Below, in pieces: positions 5,999 to 13,391 of a stretch of 14,842 bases of DNA (its first letter is position 1; every line of letters starts with the position of its first letter). The stretch is from Spongiicolonus versatilis (GTDB lineage Bacteria; Pseudomonadota; Gammaproteobacteria; Arenicellales; Spongiicolonaceae), in contig JAPYMU010000069.1 of NCBI GenBank assembly GCA_028286165.1, positions 1-14,842 of the forward strand, read 5' to 3'. The notes beneath the pieces are model-generated. The model did not search any database, was not told where the DNA came from, and saw nothing but the letters and a program-made list of their open reading frames with translations. The position numbers and the translations under genes were made by a program.

Positions 5999-7584
5999 GA
6001 CGGGTTCTCTGCGGCGAAATAGGTTTTAAGGTAATGGTCAAAGTCCACCGAGTCGGATTTTTCCATCTCGCGCTGCCGGCGGCGGGATTGGCCGGCGAGT
6101 TTGCGGAATTTTTCCTCGCAAGCGCGCTCCATCGCCGCCGCGCGGAAAAAATTTTCATGCTCTTCGGTTTTGCGCATGGTGAAGGCGAAAAAAGATTCTT
6201 TGTTGCGCAGCATGTCATCCAGCATTTGCGCCGACAAGGTGAGTTCGGGATGGCGCACGCGCTCCTGCTGGATTTTCAGGGCCGCGCTGTAACCATCACC
6301 GCCCTGCGCGCTGTCCAGTAATTCGGCCACCGGCTGCATTTGCGCGAGCAACTCGCCGGCCCAGGTCCGGAACAAAACCTCTTTTGCGTTGCGGCTCAGG
6401 GTGAGGCTCGGGCAGCGCCCCCGGTGGACGACGCGGGTGGTGTTTTCGGTGGTTTGTTTGCGCTCGCCGGCGCCCATGTCCGGGCTTTGCTGCAGCATGC
6501 AGAACAGCAGAAAAATTTCCAGCCACCGGGCCTCGGCCAGGGCAATGCCGGCCGGCGCGTACGGGTTGAGGTCGATAAAACGCGCTTCCAGATAGGCGAC
6601 GCCGCGTTTTTTCAGCGCGCTGCTCGGTTTCTCGCCGGAGCGGGCGTTTTGTTTGGGGCGGATGACCGAGTAGTATTCGTTTTCAATCTGCAGCAGGTTT
6701 GCATTCAGTTGCAGGTAGTCGCCGTTGGCCTTGACGCCGATGGATTCATATGCCGGCCAAGGCGTCTGCGTCGCCGCCACTAAGGAGTCGGTGTAACTTT
6801 GCAAATTGTTGTAGTCCACGGCAATCGCCGATTGGGCGTCGTTCTGGTAACCCAGCCCGCTCATGCGCAAACAAGTCGCGTGCGGGGCGTAAATGGTGGA
6901 GTCGTCCAGATGCTGCAAACCATGCCTGCGCCCGGCGGCAAAACATTCGCACAGCGCCGGCGACGCGCCGCACAAGTACAGCGCAAGCCAGCAGTAACGG
7001 TGCACATTGCGCACCGCGGCAAAATAATTCACCGACGCCGCATCCGCCGTTTGCGGGTCAACCCGCAGCGGACAAGCGCTCCAGAATTCCGCCGGCAGGG
7101 AGAAGTTGTAATGAACGCCGGCAATGGTCTGCATTAATCCGCCGTAGCGGCGTGACAGTCCGCGCCGGTAAACGTGCTTCATTTTCGCCACATTGGACAC
7201 GCCGTACTCGGCGAGCGGAATCGGGCTGTCCTTCATCAGGCACGGCATGCTGTTGGCCCACAACTTTTCCCCGCCGATGTTGCGGTAGACAAAAACATGA
7301 ATCTGCTCGAGAAAACGCAGTGCGTCCCCGGCGCCGGCCAGCGGCGGTGTGATAAATTCCAGCAGCGCCTCGGAATAATCAGTGGTGATGTGCGGATGGG
7401 TCAGCGCCGAACCGAGGGCGGCGAAGTGGCGCCGGCGGGACAACGTGCCGTTTGCGGTGATGCGCAGGCACTCTTTTTCAATGCCGCGCCTTAAGTCCCG
7501 GAGCAGCGCGGCGGCGCCGCTTTGGATAATCCGCTCAACGCGGGTTTGCAGTTTGCTTTTCAACGCGGCACTCTCCGCATGCAT
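5995..7584 (-). CDS. gshA: Glutamate-cysteine ligase, GshA type 1
   Basis: Catalyses the ATP-dependent joining of glutamate and cysteine, the first and controlling step of glutathione synthesis, in the cytoplasm. 529 aa, close to E. coli GshA (518). Seen: RGIEKECLR (33-41), TTDYSEALLEFITP (67-80), YGGLMQTIAGVHYNFS (147-162), LNANLLQIENEYYS (293-306) and YLEARFIDLNPYAP (331-344), all signatures of the proteobacterial type 1 family. The C-terminus ends KTYFAAENPS, and its TGA overlaps the ggt start. The start used is the ATG at 7582-7584; no strong Shine-Dalgarno is visible and the N-terminal ten residues are uncertain. No gshB is in the window. Divergent from dusA. Confidence 0.95.
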   Translation of the reverse strand: MHAESAALKSKLQTRVERIIQSGAAALLRDLRRGIEKECLRITANGTLSRRRHFAALGSALTHPHITTDYSEALLEFITPPLAGAGDALRFLEQIHVFVYRNIGGEKLWANSMPCLMKDSPIPLAEYGVSNVAKMKHVYRRGLSRRYGGLMQTIAGVHYNFSLPAEFWSACPLRVDPQTADAASVNYFAAVRNVHRYCWLALYLCGASPALCECFAAGRRHGLQHLDDSTIYAPHATCLRMSGLGYQNDAQSAIAVDYNNLQSYTDSLVAATQTPWPAYESIGVKANGDYLQLNANLLQIENEYYSVIRPKQNARSGEKPSSALKKRGVAYLEARFIDLNPYAPAGIALAEARWLEIFLLFCMLQQSPDMGAGERKQTTENTTRVVHRGRCPSLTLSRNAKEVLFRTWAGELLAQMQPVAELLDSAQGGDGYSAALKIQQERVRHPELTLSAQMLDDMLRNKESFFAFTMRKTEEHENFFRAAAMERACEEKFRKLAGQSRRRQREMEKSDSVDFDHYLKTYFAAENPS

Positions 7585-7763
7585 CGGGTTCAGAGGAACA
7601 GATGAGAAAAAATTTTACCGGCCGCGATGGCCGCGTTGTTTGTGCAGTGCGCACGGCGCGCACGGTGCAAAATTTACCGCGCCGCGCCACGGCACGGGAT
7701 GGCAAGGGCGCTGATTTTACCAGAAAACACCGCGCTCCCGCGCCCGGGCAAAATCCGCCGCCG
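7585..7763. promoter_or_regulatory. gshA-dusA divergent control region (overlaps doubtful DusA N-terminus)
   Basis: About 180 bp between the gshA start and the first DusA family residues. It should carry the gshA promoter. A dyad GTGCGC (7647-7652), ACGGC, GCGCAC (7658-7663) forms a perfect six-bp stem with a five-base loop and could be an operator or RNA hairpin. Several short TAAAAT-type -10 candidates exist on both strands (for example around 7611-7616, read on -), without convincing -35 partners. The amino acids encoded here on + are Arg/Ala-rich and resemble non-coding translation. Confidence 0.3.
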
Positions 7764-8750
7764 GTGGAACGGCGCCTGTGCGTGGCGCCCATGATGGAGC
7801 GCACCGACCGCCACTTTCGCCGATTGCTGCGCTTCATCACCGGCCGCGCGCTGTTATATACCGAAATGGTGCCGGCCGGCGCGATGCTGCACGGCGACCG
7901 TGGGCGCATGCTGGGTTTTGACCCGGCCGAAAAACCCCTTGCCCTGCAAGTCGGCGGCAGCGACCCGGAGGAGTTGCGGCGTTGCGCGCTGCTGGCGCGG
8001 GAGTGGAACTACGACGAAATTAATTTAAACCTCGGCTGCCCCAGCGCGCGCGTGCGCAGCGGCGGTTTCGGCGCCTGCCTGATGGCGGAGCCGGCGCGCG
8101 TCGCCGACTGCGTTGCGGCAATGGCGGCCGGTGGCTTGCCGGTGACGGTTAAAATTCGCACCGGCATCGGCGGCGAAGGCAGCGAGGGTGAGGGCGCGCG
8201 CCGCCACCTGGATGAGTTTGTCGCGCAGGTTGCCGCCGCCGGCTGCCGCTGCTTCATCGTGCATGCGCGCAAGGCGGTGCTGGGCGGTTTAAGCCCGCGC
8301 GCCAACCGCAACGTGCCGCCGCTGGAATACGCGCGCGTCTACCAACTGAAACGCGACTTCCCGCGCCTGCAAATCATCATCAACGGCGGCATCGTGGACA
8401 GCGCCGGCGCCGCGCGCCATCTCGGCCAGGTGGACGGCGTCATGATCGGCCGCGAGGCCTGCCGCCGGCCGCTGTGGCTTGGGCAATTGCAAAAAGAAAT
8501 TTTCGGCGAGCCGCCCACCATCACCGATGTTGACACGCTGCTGGATTGCTATGCGCCGTACATGGAAAAAAAGTTGCGCGAGGGCGCGCGCCTCAGACAG
8601 TTCACGCGCCACCTGGCCGCGCTGTTTCACGGCCGCCCGGGCGCGGCCCAGTGGCGGCGCGCTCTCGGCGGTGCGGGTGAGGGCGGCATGGAAACGGTGC
8701 GCAAGGCGCGCCGTGCCATGGCATTGGTGGAGGCACGCCGTGCGGCCTGA
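7602..8750 (+). CDS. dusA: tRNA-dihydrouridine(20/20a) synthase DusA
   Basis: FMN enzyme that reduces uridine in the tRNA D-loop using NADPH. Seen: LCVAPMMERTDRHFRRLL (59-76), LLYTEMV (84-90), INLNLGCPS (140-148), GGFGACLM with catalytic Cys159, VKIRTGIG (183-190), the HARKAVLGGLSPRANRNVPPL signature (from 221) and IINGGI (259-264), VMIGRE (280-285) for FMN binding. The start is a choice. ATG 7602 has a fair Shine-Dalgarno (AGAGGA at 7592-7597) but adds about 54 residues without family resemblance. GTG 7764 would give MERRLCVAPM, the usual beginning of DusA, but has no Shine-Dalgarno. From 7764 the protein is 328 aa, the normal size. I give the longer frame; the functional protein may start at 7764. 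The 3' end overlaps the next gene by 11 bases. Confidence 0.93.
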   Translation: MRKNFTGRDGRVVCAVRTARTVQNLPRRATARDGKGADFTRKHRAPAPGQNPPPVERRLCVAPMMERTDRHFRRLLRFITGRALLYTEMVPAGAMLHGDRGRMLGFDPAEKPLALQVGGSDPEELRRCALLAREWNYDEINLNLGCPSARVRSGGFGACLMAEPARVADCVAAMAAGGLPVTVKIRTGIGGEGSEGEGARRHLDEFVAQVAAAGCRCFIVHARKAVLGGLSPRANRNVPPLEYARVYQLKRDFPRLQIIINGGIVDSAGAARHLGQVDGVMIGREACRRPLWLGQLQKEIFGEPPTITDVDTLLDCYAPYMEKKLREGARLRQFTRHLAALFHGRPGAAQWRRALGGAGEGGMETVRKARRAMALVEARRAA

Positions 8751-9645
8751 GTCGCCACTGTTGCGGCGCTCGGCGTTGTTTGTGCCGGGGGCGAACCGGC
8801 GCGCGCTGGCCAGGGCGCGGACGGTGGACGCCGATGTTCTGATCTTTGATTTGGAAGACTCGGCGGCGCCGGCGGTGAAGGCGGCGGCGCGGCGGCAGGT
8901 GTGCGAGGCGGTGCGCGCCGGGGGCTATGCCGGGCGCGAGTTGGCGGTGCGGGTGAACGCGGTGGACAGCGCGGAGTGGAGCGCGGATGTGCAGGCGGCG
9001 GCGGCGCTGCCGGTGCACGCGCTGCTGCTGCCGAAGGTGCACTCGGCGGCGGCGGTGGCGGCAACTGCGCAGGCGGTGGAGTCGACTGCGCAGGCGGAGG
9101 CGCCGGCGCTGTGGGTGATGGTTGAGAGTGCGGCGGCGCTGATGGCGCTGGCGGAAATCACCGCCGCCGCCGGGCGCGCGTCATGTTTGGTGGTGGGCAC
9201 AGAGGATTTGGCGGTGGACATGGCGGTGCCGCCGACGCCGGCGCGGCTCGGATTGCTGGCGGCGCTGTCGCAGTGCGTGGCGGCGGCGCGCGCCCGCGGG
9301 CTGGGGGTGCTGGACGGCGTGCATGCCGAATTGAACGACGCCGCCGGCCTGGTGCGCATGTGCGAGCAGGGCCGCAGCCTCGGCTTTGACGGCAAGACGC
9401 TGGTGCATCCGTCGCAGGTGGAAGTTGCGAACCGTGTTTTCCGGCCCACCGAAGCGGAGGTTGCGGCGGCGGAAACGGTGGTTGCAGCCTGGGAATCGCG
9501 GGCGGCGGGGTGCGATGTGATTGCCGTGGATGGCCGCATGGTGGAGCGGCTGCACGTAACGGCGGCGCGGCGGGTGGTGGCGGTGAAGGCTGAGGCTGAA
9601 ATGAAAGACGCGGCGGCGGCGCGGCCGTCACCGCCGCTGGAGTGA
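8740..9645 (+). CDS. HpcH/HpaI aldolase/citrate lyase family protein (CitE-like CoA-ester lyase)
   Basis: TIM-barrel lyase of the CitE/malyl-CoA lyase group, which makes or breaks carbon bonds in CoA thioesters such as malyl-CoA or citramalyl-CoA with Mg2+. 301 aa, normal size. Seen: RSALFVPGAN (10-19), LIFDLEDS (34-41), LLLPKV (95-100), VMVES (126-130, metal Glu129), VVGTEDLAVDM (151-161) and DGKTLVHPSQ (217-226). The start is GTG 8740, 11 bp inside dusA, fixed by a good Shine-Dalgarno GGAGG (8729-8733) six bases upstream; translation is probably coupled to dusA. Exact substrate cannot be told from sequence. The C-terminus beyond about residue 280 is Ala-rich and variable. Its stop lies three bases from the convergent efp stop. 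Confidence 0.88.
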   Translation: MRPESPLLRRSALFVPGANRRALARARTVDADVLIFDLEDSAAPAVKAAARRQVCEAVRAGGYAGRELAVRVNAVDSAEWSADVQAAAALPVHALLLPKVHSAAAVAATAQAVESTAQAEAPALWVMVESAAALMALAEITAAAGRASCLVVGTEDLAVDMAVPPTPARLGLLAALSQCVAAARARGLGVLDGVHAELNDAAGLVRMCEQGRSLGFDGKTLVHPSQVEVANRVFRPTEAEVAAAETVVAAWESRAAGCDVIAVDGRMVERLHVTAARRVVAVKAEAEMKDAAAARPSPPLE

Positions 9646-9648
9646 CGG

Positions 9649-10209
9649 TTAAGCGCGCTCGGCGTATTCGCCGGTTTCGGTGTTGACCCTCACCGACTCG
9701 CCCGCTTCAATGAATGTGGGAACGGTGATGCGCAGGCCGGTTTCGGTGATGGCCGGCTTGCCGCCGCCGGTGGCGGTCTGGCCTTTGATGGCGCCTTCGG
9801 TTTCGGTCACCTTCAGCGTCACCAGCGGCGGCAACTCCACGCCGATGAGCAGGTCGTTGTGGAAGTTCACCTGCACGTCGGTGTTGGGCAGCAGGTAGCC
9901 GCTGAGGCCGGCGAGGTCATCGGCGGCGATGCTGATCTGTTCGTAGGACTCGCTGTCCATGAAAACATGGCTGTCGCCGTCGGCGTAGAGGTATTGCATG
10001 CGGCGCGGCGTGACATGGGCTTTTTCCAGTTTGTCTTCGGAGCGAAAACGCTCGTTCAACTTGGTGCCGGCCGAGATTTCCTTCATCTCCAGTTGCACAA
10101 AGGCGCCGCCCTTGCCGGGTTTGACATGGGACTTTTTCAACACGCGCCAGAGTTTGGACTGGTGTTCAATTAAATTGCCGATGCGGACTTCGGATGCGGA
10201 GATTTTCAT
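9649..10209 (-). CDS. efp: Translation elongation factor P
   Basis: Binds between the ribosomal P and E sites and rescues ribosomes stalled on polyproline. 186 aa, standard length. Seen: MKISASEVRIGN start, KPGKGGAF (30-37) with the loop Lys33 that is modified in many bacteria, LNERFRSEDK, QYLYADGD, VFMDSESYEQI, TEGAIKGQTA, and the VNTETGEYAERA end. The ATG at 10207-10209 gives the normal N-terminus; the frame stays open far upstream on this strand but that part is not EF-P. No Shine-Dalgarno is evident. EpmA/EarP/YmfI-type modifiers are not in the window. The 'MKI...GN...LNERFRS' pattern is more alphaproteobacterial than E. coli-like, which I note only as an oddity. Convergent with the CoA-ester lyase and divergent from uvrC. 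Confidence 0.96.
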   Translation of the reverse strand: MKISASEVRIGNLIEHQSKLWRVLKKSHVKPGKGGAFVQLEMKEISAGTKLNERFRSEDKLEKAHVTPRRMQYLYADGDSHVFMDSESYEQISIAADDLAGLSGYLLPNTDVQVNFHNDLLIGVELPPLVTLKVTETEGAIKGQTATGGGKPAITETGLRITVPTFIEAGESVRVNTETGEYAERA

Positions 10210-10246
10210 AACCGTGAAGTATAAGGGTAAAATGCCGGGCCGGCAA
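10205..10246. promoter_or_regulatory. Overlapping divergent efp and uvrC promoter candidates
   Basis: On -, TTGCCG (10241-10246), a 17-bp gap and TATACT (10218-10223) form a candidate efp promoter; the start site would fall only two or three bases before the efp ATG. On +, TTCATA (10205-10210), a 17-bp gap and TAAAAT (10228-10233) form a candidate uvrC promoter. The two -10/-35 pairs interleave, so polymerase could serve only one at a time. Each -35 matches the consensus at four of six positions. These are predictions from hexamers only. Confidence 0.35.
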
Positions 10247-10293
10247 GCTGAGCGCGGCAGCCGCCGCGCGGTTTGCGCCCGGTGAAGGCGAAG

Positions 10294-12123
10294 GTGACCA
10301 ACTGCAAAAAAACTTTTGACGGCCGCGCGGCGGCGCGCGCGCTGCCCCATGCGCCGGGCGTCTACCAGATGAGGGACGCCGGCGGCGCGCTGCTGTATGT
10401 GGGCAAGGCGCGCGACTTGCGCAAGCGGGTGGCGAGTTATTTCAGCGGCAGCGCAAAAAGCGCGAAAACCCAACTGCTGCTGGGCAAGGTGGCCGACCTG
10501 CAAGTCACCATCACCCACACCGAGCGCGACGCGCTGCTGCTGGAAAATAATTTAATCAAAAGCGAAAAGCCGCGCTACAACGTGCTGCTGCGCGACGACA
10601 AAAGTTACCCTTACATTCACCTTGACGACACCCACAAGTTTCCGCGCCTCGGTTTTCACCGTGGCGAGCGCAAGCCGGCCGGGCGTTTTTTCGGCCCCTG
10701 GCCGGGCATCGGCTCGGCGCGCGAGGCGCTGGCGCTGCTGAAAAAAATTTTTCCGGTGCGGCAGTGCGAAGATTCTTATTTTCGCAACCGCAAGCGGCCC
10801 TGTTTGCAGTACCAGATTAAACGTTGCAGCGCGCCATGCGTTGGCTACATCAGCGCCGAAGATTACGCCGAGGATGTCCGCCAGGCGGTGCTGTTTCTGG
10901 AGGGCAAAAACCAGTCGCTGACCGGGCACCTCGGCCGGCAGATGGAACAGGCGGCGGAGCGCATGGATTACGAAAACGCGGCGCGCTGCCGTGACCGCAT
11001 GGCGATGCTGAAGCGCATGCAGCAGAGCCAGTTCATGGAAACCGCCGGCGGTGACGCTGATGTTCTTGCGCTGGCGGCAAAGCGCGGCAAAGTGTGCGCG
11101 CATTTTCTTCTGATCCGCGGCGGGCGCAATGTGGGCGGCAAGTCGCTGTTGTTCAGCGAGCGGCTGAATGCTGCGCCGGAAAAAATGCACGAGACGGTGC
11201 TGGCGCAGGCCTATCTCGGCAAAACGGTGCCGGCGGAAATCATCGTCCGCCCGTCATTTGCCGGGCGCGACGTGCTGCAGGCCGAACTCAGCCGCCAGGC
11301 CGGGCGCAAAGTCACCATCCGCTGCCGCCCGCGCAGCGGCGGGCGCCGCGCCGCATGGCTGTCCATGGCCGAGTTGAACGCCGGGCAGCATCTGGCGAGT
11401 CACTTCCACGGCCGCTCAGAGGCGATGCGGCGCGTGCGCGCACTGGCCGCCACTTTGCAACTCGGCGACCCGCCGAAGCGCATGGAATGTTTTGACGTCA
11501 GCCACACCGGCGGCGGCGCCACCATCGCCTCCTGCGTCGCCTTTGAAGACGGCGCGCCGCGCAAATCCGACTACCGCAGTTTCACCATCGCCGGCGCGCC
11601 CGCCGGCGACGACTACGCCGCGCTGGAACAGGCGCTGCGCCGCCGCTACCGCCGTGTGCTGGAGGAGGGCGGCGCGCTGCCCGACTTGCTGTTAATTGAC
11701 GGCGGCAAGGGGCAGTTGCGCGCGGCGCAAAAAGTGATGGAGGAATTTCAACTCGGTGCGCTGCCCGTCGTCGGCATCGCCAAGGGCCGGGCGCGCAAGG
11801 CCGGGCGCGAGCGGTTGTTCTTGTCCGGCCGCCGCGCCGCCGTTATACTCGATGCGCACTCGCCGGCGCTGCACCTGCTGCAGGCGGTGCGCGACGAGGC
11901 GCATCGTTTTGCCATTACGGCGCACCGGCGGCGGCGCTCGCGCAACACTTTGCGCTCCACTTTGGAGGACATTCCCGGCATCGGCGAGAAACGGCGGCAG
12001 GCGTTGCTGATGCACTTCGGCGGTTTGCGCGAGTTGCGCCAGGCCGCCGCCGAGGAGATCGCCCGCGCCCCCGGCATCAGCCGCGCGCTGGCGCAAAAAG
12101 TGCATGAAAACCTGCACGCATAA
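10294..12123 (+). CDS. uvrC: UvrABC excinuclease subunit C
   Basis: Makes both incisions around bulky DNA lesions with UvrB. 609 aa, standard size. Order: GIY-YIG domain with GVYQM and LLYVGKARDLRKRV (N-terminal 100 residues, 3' incision); four cysteines at 158, 170, 178 and 182 with the 12-8-4 spacing reported for the E. coli UvrC iron-sulfur site; UVR motif QMEQAAERMDYENAARCRDRM; RNase H-like domain with ECFDVSHTGGG (Asp401), LLLIDGGKGQL (Asp469) and DEAHRFA (His537), for 5' incision; and helix-hairpin-helix pair LEDIPGIGEKRR and APGISRALA. I chose GTG 10294 because GAAGG (10284-10288) sits five bases upstream and the product then matches the usual UvrC N-terminus; GTG 10282 and TTG 10273 are in-frame alternatives. 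Six bases before pgsA, so co-transcribed. Confidence 0.96.
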   Translation: MTNCKKTFDGRAAARALPHAPGVYQMRDAGGALLYVGKARDLRKRVASYFSGSAKSAKTQLLLGKVADLQVTITHTERDALLLENNLIKSEKPRYNVLLRDDKSYPYIHLDDTHKFPRLGFHRGERKPAGRFFGPWPGIGSAREALALLKKIFPVRQCEDSYFRNRKRPCLQYQIKRCSAPCVGYISAEDYAEDVRQAVLFLEGKNQSLTGHLGRQMEQAAERMDYENAARCRDRMAMLKRMQQSQFMETAGGDADVLALAAKRGKVCAHFLLIRGGRNVGGKSLLFSERLNAAPEKMHETVLAQAYLGKTVPAEIIVRPSFAGRDVLQAELSRQAGRKVTIRCRPRSGGRRAAWLSMAELNAGQHLASHFHGRSEAMRRVRALAATLQLGDPPKRMECFDVSHTGGGATIASCVAFEDGAPRKSDYRSFTIAGAPAGDDYAALEQALRRRYRRVLEEGGALPDLLLIDGGKGQLRAAQKVMEEFQLGALPVVGIAKGRARKAGRERLFLSGRRAAVILDAHSPALHLLQAVRDEAHRFAITAHRRRRSRNTLRSTLEDIPGIGEKRRQALLMHFGGLRELRQAAAEEIARAPGISRALAQKVHENLHA

Positions 12124-12129
12124 CAACCG

Positions 12130-12705
12130 ATGCTGAACATTCCCAACGCTTTAACTTTTTTTCGCATCCTGCTGATCCCGGTGCTGGTGGCGCTGTATCT
12201 GCTGCCTTTTGCGTGGAGCAACACGGCGGTGACGGCGGTGTTCCTGGCCGCCGGCCTGAGCGACTGGCTGGATGGCTACCTGGCAAGGCGCCTGAAACAG
12301 GACTCAAAGTTCGGCGCGTTCCTCGACCCGGTGGCGGACAAACTCATCGTGGTCACCGCGCTGGTGCTGCTGGTGTCGGACGAGGCGGTGATGCGGCAGG
12401 TGCTGAGCCAAACCGTCTTCGCCCTGGTGGTCGCCGTCATCATCGGCCGCGAATTGGTGGTGTCGGCGCTGCGCGAATGGATGGCCGAACTCGGCAACCG
12501 CGCGCGGGTGTCGGTGTCCATGGTGGGCAAAATCAAAACCGCCGGGCAGTTTGTTGCGATAGCGATGATGCTCTACCGCGAGTCGGTGGTGGACGTTTCC
12601 ATGCTGCGCCTGGGCGAGGTGCTGCTGGTGCTGGCGGCGGGGCTGACGCTTTGGTCCATGGTGATGTACCTGCGGGCGGCATGGGCGGGGTTTGGTCGGG
12701 GGTGA
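12130..12705 (+). CDS. pgsA: CDP-diacylglycerol-glycerol-3-phosphate 3-phosphatidyltransferase
   Basis: Inner-membrane enzyme that makes phosphatidylglycerophosphate, the committed step to phosphatidylglycerol and cardiolipin. 191 aa, normal length. The CDP-alcohol phosphotransferase motif D-x2-DG-x2-AR-x8-G-x3-D-x3-D is complete in DWLDGYLARRLKQDSKFGAF and LDPVADK, with Asp45, Asp48, Gly49, Arg53, Gly62, Asp66 and Asp70. Several hydrophobic stretches (about 8-28, 33-44, 72-83, 97-110, 137-147, 160-180) fit its multi-pass topology. ATG 12130 follows uvrC by six bases; uvrC-pgsA is a common proteobacterial pair. Confidence 0.96.
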   Translation: MLNIPNALTFFRILLIPVLVALYLLPFAWSNTAVTAVFLAAGLSDWLDGYLARRLKQDSKFGAFLDPVADKLIVVTALVLLVSDEAVMRQVLSQTVFALVVAVIIGRELVVSALREWMAELGNRARVSVSMVGKIKTAGQFVAIAMMLYRESVVDVSMLRLGEVLLVLAAGLTLWSMVMYLRAAWAGFGRG

Positions 12706-12708
12706 GAG

Positions 12709-12717
12709 TGGTATGAT
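12709..12717 (+). promoter_or_regulatory. Candidate extended -10 promoter for the restriction endonuclease gene
   Basis: TGGTATGAT fits the extended -10 form TG-N-TATNNT. It lies just after the pgsA stop, about 33 bp before the GTG start of the endonuclease, and needs no strong -35; none is seen. Transcription could also read through from pgsA. Confidence 0.35.
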
Positions 12718-12749
12718 GCAGCCCCAACACGCCCGAAGAAGAGGTTCTC

Positions 12750-13391
12750 GTGGTTCCGACCTGCGTTAATTTACAACTCCATACTTTTAACTCGCCGGGC
12801 TACCAGAGCATTGTGGACCAGGTGGTTAAATTTTTCGGCAAGACCCCGGTGCATTCTTTGCCTCCCCCGGTTAATTTTCCGGGGGCTGGGGTTTATGCAA
12901 TCTATTGCCTTGGAGATAGCAAATATTACCAACACTTCGGCGTTGCCAACCGAGAACAATGCCTGGACCCGATTTACGTCGGCAAGGCGGTTCCCCGGGG
13001 CTGGCGAACGGGGAGGGTTCAGACAAGTGACAACGAGCAGCCTTTGTGCTCCCGGTTACGGGAGCATGGGCGCAGTATTGCTCATGGGGCGGGGCTTGTC
13101 GTTGATGACTTCAGGTGTCGGTTTGTAATTCTGGGGGGAATGGAAACCGACCTCATTTCTTCGGTCGAGTCTCAGATGATTCGGAAATTTGACCCGTTGT
13201 GGAACACCACGGTTGACGGGTTTGGCAACCACGACCCCGGGAGCGGCCGGCATAACCAGGCCCGTTCGGAGTGGGATGTTCTGCATCCCGGGCGGCCATG
13301 GGCGGACCGTTTGACGGGTACACCACTGCAACGCAGTGATGTCCTTGCCAAAATTCGTCAGCGCTTTCGCAACTCGACGACGGCCTCATAG
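12750..13391 (+). CDS. Eco29kI-like type II restriction endonuclease (GIY-YIG nuclease)
   Basis: Predicted site-specific DNA endonuclease of a restriction-modification pair. 213 aa, close to R.Eco29kI. Seen: GVYAIYCLG (47-55), PIYVGKAVPRGWRTGR (74-89), SRLREHGRSI (101-110), DFRCRFVIL (120-128), SVESQMIRKFDPLWN (138-152) and VDGFGNHDPGSGR (155-167) followed by WDVLHPGRPWA; these blocks are those of the Eco29kI family, with the GIY/YIG Tyr pair, Arg, Glu and Asn in order. R.Eco29kI recognises CCGCGG; the site of this relative is unproven. Start GTG 12750 is set by AAGAGG (12739-12744) five bases upstream. Its 3' end overlaps the methyltransferase gene by 34 bp in convergent orientation. Composition is lower in GC than the core genes, suggesting transfer. 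Confidence 0.9.
   Translation: MVPTCVNLQLHTFNSPGYQSIVDQVVKFFGKTPVHSLPPPVNFPGAGVYAIYCLGDSKYYQHFGVANREQCLDPIYVGKAVPRGWRTGRVQTSDNEQPLCSRLREHGRSIAHGAGLVVDDFRCRFVILGGMETDLISSVESQMIRKFDPLWNTTVDGFGNHDPGSGRHNQARSEWDVLHPGRPWADRLTGTPLQRSDVLAKIRQRFRNSTTAS

Noticed and set aside
8925..9539. 204-aa antisense frame opposite the CoA-ester lyase
   Set aside because: Ser/Ala/Thr-rich shadow of a GC-rich gene; the + strand product has clear family motifs and a good ribosome site.
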